From: Rotaria sordida
Taxonomy: Eukaryota; Rotifera; Eurotatoria; Philodinida; Philodinidae
DNA: 64,000 nucleotides
Direction of reading: 5' to 3'
Assembly: GCA_905250125.1 (NCBI GenBank)
Contig: CAJNOL010000635.1
Location: 9,942 to 73,941, forward strand
A program made the translations under genes and the position numbers. Below the pieces are notes generated by a model. The model saw nothing but the letters and a program-made list of their open reading frames with translations. It was not told where the DNA came from and made no database searches. This document shows, piece by piece, positions 62,045-64,000 of the stretch; within the stretch, counting starts at the first letter, position 1, and each line of letters starts with the position of its first letter.

Positions 62045-62607
62045 CACATTCAGTTCAATTCAGTTTTATTATAGAATAGCTCTAGCAGATTCATTTTTGT
62101 GTGCATTCGTTGTTTTCTCTTTTCTGATTGGTATATCACATGAACAGTTATTTGTATGTATCACATACTGATTTTTACCAACATGACGTATTGGTTTTTT
62201 CCTAGTATGTTATCACATGTTCTATATTGGACTTTTCCTAATAATATACTCGTTTACATCATACTTGGTACTCTTGATCATGCTTATATATGTGTGTGCC
62301 GGTGCTTATCTTCTTGCAGTCATTCGCTACTACATTCACTAGTTCTCTTGCTAATTCTATTCTTCTCTTTCCTTTTTTTCTATTTTAAAACCCTCTTTAT
62401 GATGGTGACATACGTATATCTTGATTGTTTTAACGAGAAGCATCATGCTATGGAATAGAGGACCGAAAAAAAATACTGAAGACAGAGCAGATGACACATT
62501 ATGTGTAGTCTTCTGCCTAAGTAAAGGGCAAAAGGAAGTGGTTTTCTGTACAGTTTCTTCTTAAAATATAGTGTGACCCCACAGTGAGTCACATCGGGCT
62601 GAATGTG
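62045..62607. mobile_element. TTAA-flanked non-autonomous element, piggyBac-like
   Basis: CACATTCAG at 62045-62053 and its inverse CTGAATGTG at 62599-62607 each lie directly inside a TTAA. The similarity fades beyond nine bases. The element is 563 bp with no transposase motif. TTAA flanks suggest piggyBac mobilisation, but its ends differ from the element at 54502-55107, so a separate family. Confidence 0.5.
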
Positions 62608-62621
62608 TTAATATAATGAGC

Positions 62622-64000
62622 TTATTTCATATCTTGAATTAAAACTGATCTTTGAACAAAAATAATATAATCAAGACCTACAAATGTATCGATTTGTTTA
62701 GCTGATATTTGTACCGATAATGATTGTTCGATTAGTAAACATAAATAATAAACATATAAATTATATAATAATTGTCCTGTTATTAATGATACTAATCTAA
62801 ATGGTAATGTAAAATAAAACTTTAATAAATAATGATAATAAAATATAATACCAATTTAACCATTCAGCATGATCACATGTAATAATATTTACAAATGATG
62901 TAAATTCAGTAATTAAACTTAATGCTGTAAACTCAATTGATACTTGTTTATATTAATTAATACCCAATCAGATAATATTAATGCTGATCCTAAATATCAT
63001 GTTACTTGATACCAATCTAATGTGAAACCTCCACCACTAATTGCAATACCAGGCACTTCTGCTAATTGTGCTAAGGCATTATGACTAGACTTAATCCAAC
63101 ATATTCAAGAAAAATATGATAATATTGACATTATATATAATGGAAACTATTCATATATAAATGATATTAATATAAAAAATTATAAAAGATTATTCATTAA
63201 ATTTTGTTTTAAATTTTGATTTTGATTTTCATATGATGTTTTTATAACACTTAATTAATGTTCATGAAATGTACGTAATACAGCTATTAGCGATAAATTT
63301 TACAGTCAAATAACATCATATGGTCAAACGAAAAACCAACGATGAATATCTTTTTCAAATCAAATTAAATTTTATATTTAATTAATTGAATAGAATTGTT
63401 TAGATTTACCTGTAAGATCAAATCCAAGAAATTGAATTGAAAGAACAAAAAAGAACTAATATGTAAAATTAAGTTTATCATTTTCAAATACTTTTAATAT
63501 TGCATAAATAAATACTGAATTATACATATAAACAAAATTAGTTTTTTTTAATATAAATCTTTCTGATTTAGATATAATTAATTGCTATATGTATTCTAAT
63601 GGTTACGCAACAATAATAACTAAAACAGATGATAAATACTAAGAAGTAATAGTTATTTTTCTAAAATTTCATGGATATAATCAATAATTAGTATGACGAA
63701 TATTCGCGTTCTTTACAGCACGAAAACGAAATAGATCCCGTAATAAAAGAGTTTCAAATAACACAATGTTTGTTTTCATGTTTTTAAAAGATCTGAAATG
63801 TGTTTTTTAGAGTTTCTTAATGGTAAAATTTGTGTACCGTCCCTCGTAATATTTTTTTTAACTTCATTTTTTTTATTATTATTTCAATATTTTTAGGCTA
63901 GGTATCAATTATTTCTGATATTCTTCGCATTGTAAATCAGATCTAGCTTGAACTTCTTCATAAAAGAAATTTTTCTATGCCCAGATGCCATCAAATTCTA
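62622..64000 (-). pseudogene. Decayed polytopic membrane-protein gene, runs off the window end
   Basis: Protein-like text continues over about 1.4 kb on the - strand but is broken by many stops and at least one frame change. Recognisable blocks, N to C, include LLLRDLFRFRAVKNANIRHT, FEKDIHRWFF, LSLIAVLRTFHEH, SHNALAQLAEVPGIAISGGG, FTLDWYQVT, CDHAEWLNWYY, and a clean last stretch of about 65 residues ending VLIQDMK at 62622. Several hydrophobic segments imply a multi-pass protein. Most in-frame stops are TGA or TAG at places where Trp would fit, and other Trp codons survive. The family is not recognised. Its 3' end lies 10 bp from the TTAA-flanked element at 62045-62607. Confidence 0.6.

Noticed and set aside
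61605-62458. Chain of plus-strand frames that might be a gene
   Set aside because: No consistent splice junctions, no recognisable domain, and part lies inside the TTAA-flanked element.
62622-64000. TGA read as tryptophan (alternative code or organelle insert)
   Set aside because: TAG and TAA stops and a frame change also interrupt it, and every intact gene in the window uses the standard code.
1-64000. CRISPR arrays, rRNA genes, LTR elements or virus-like elements
   Set aside because: No regularly spaced direct repeats with unique spacers, no rRNA-like stretches, no reverse transcriptase, integrase or capsid motifs, and no LTR pairs were seen on either strand.

Overview
The window reads as nuclear DNA of an invertebrate animal. 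It is very AT-rich, has typical short animal introns (mostly 50-70 bp, GT..AG), and carries animal-only gene families: CEP104, DNA-PKcs, a P2X channel and a 7TM-like receptor. The AT bias, tiny introns, retained DNA-PKcs and dense small DNA transposons would fit a rotifer, perhaps a bdelloid. That is inference; nothing in the window fixes the species.

Layout. 1-4572 is AT-rich spacer. 4573-6150 is an intronless 7TM receptor-like gene (+). 6151-9446 is spacer with inverted repeats. 9447-20501 is CEP104 (-), about 20 exons, whose large introns are filled by foldback elements and small TIR elements. A 248-bp gap separates it, head to head, from PRKDC (20750-43610, +), the DNA-dependent protein kinase catalytic subunit, about 48 exons from a recognisable N-terminal HEAT region to the FATC tail. 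45558-47718 is a four-exon secreted multicopper oxidase (+), richer in GC than its surroundings. An unidentified membrane ORF lies at 48601-48996 (-). 49.2-50.9 kb holds hAT remnants and a dispersed repeat. 51581-53966 is a complete three-exon P2X channel (-). 54-62.6 kb is mostly non-coding, with a piggyBac fragment nested in a 10-bp-period repeat, two orphan terminal exons (60682-60862), and a TTAA-flanked element. 62622 to the window end is a decayed membrane-protein pseudogene (-).

The genes do not form one pathway. CEP104 acts at cilium tips and centrioles. DNA-PKcs drives non-homologous end joining. P2X is an ATP-gated cation channel. The oxidase is extracellular or luminal. The only structural pairing is the CEP104/PRKDC head-to-head promoter.

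The most unusual features are non-coding. Several long-armed foldback elements share a CTCGAGATAT-like core and sit in successive CEP104 introns. One intron is almost entirely a foldback with a GC-rich insert. A helically phased decamer repeat (TAnnTTAAnn) was hit by a piggyBac element at one of its own TTAA sites. I found no retroviral or LTR element, no CRISPR array and no convincing tRNA or rRNA gene. Exon boundaries were read by eye from splice signals and reading frame; those marked approximate may be off by a few bases.
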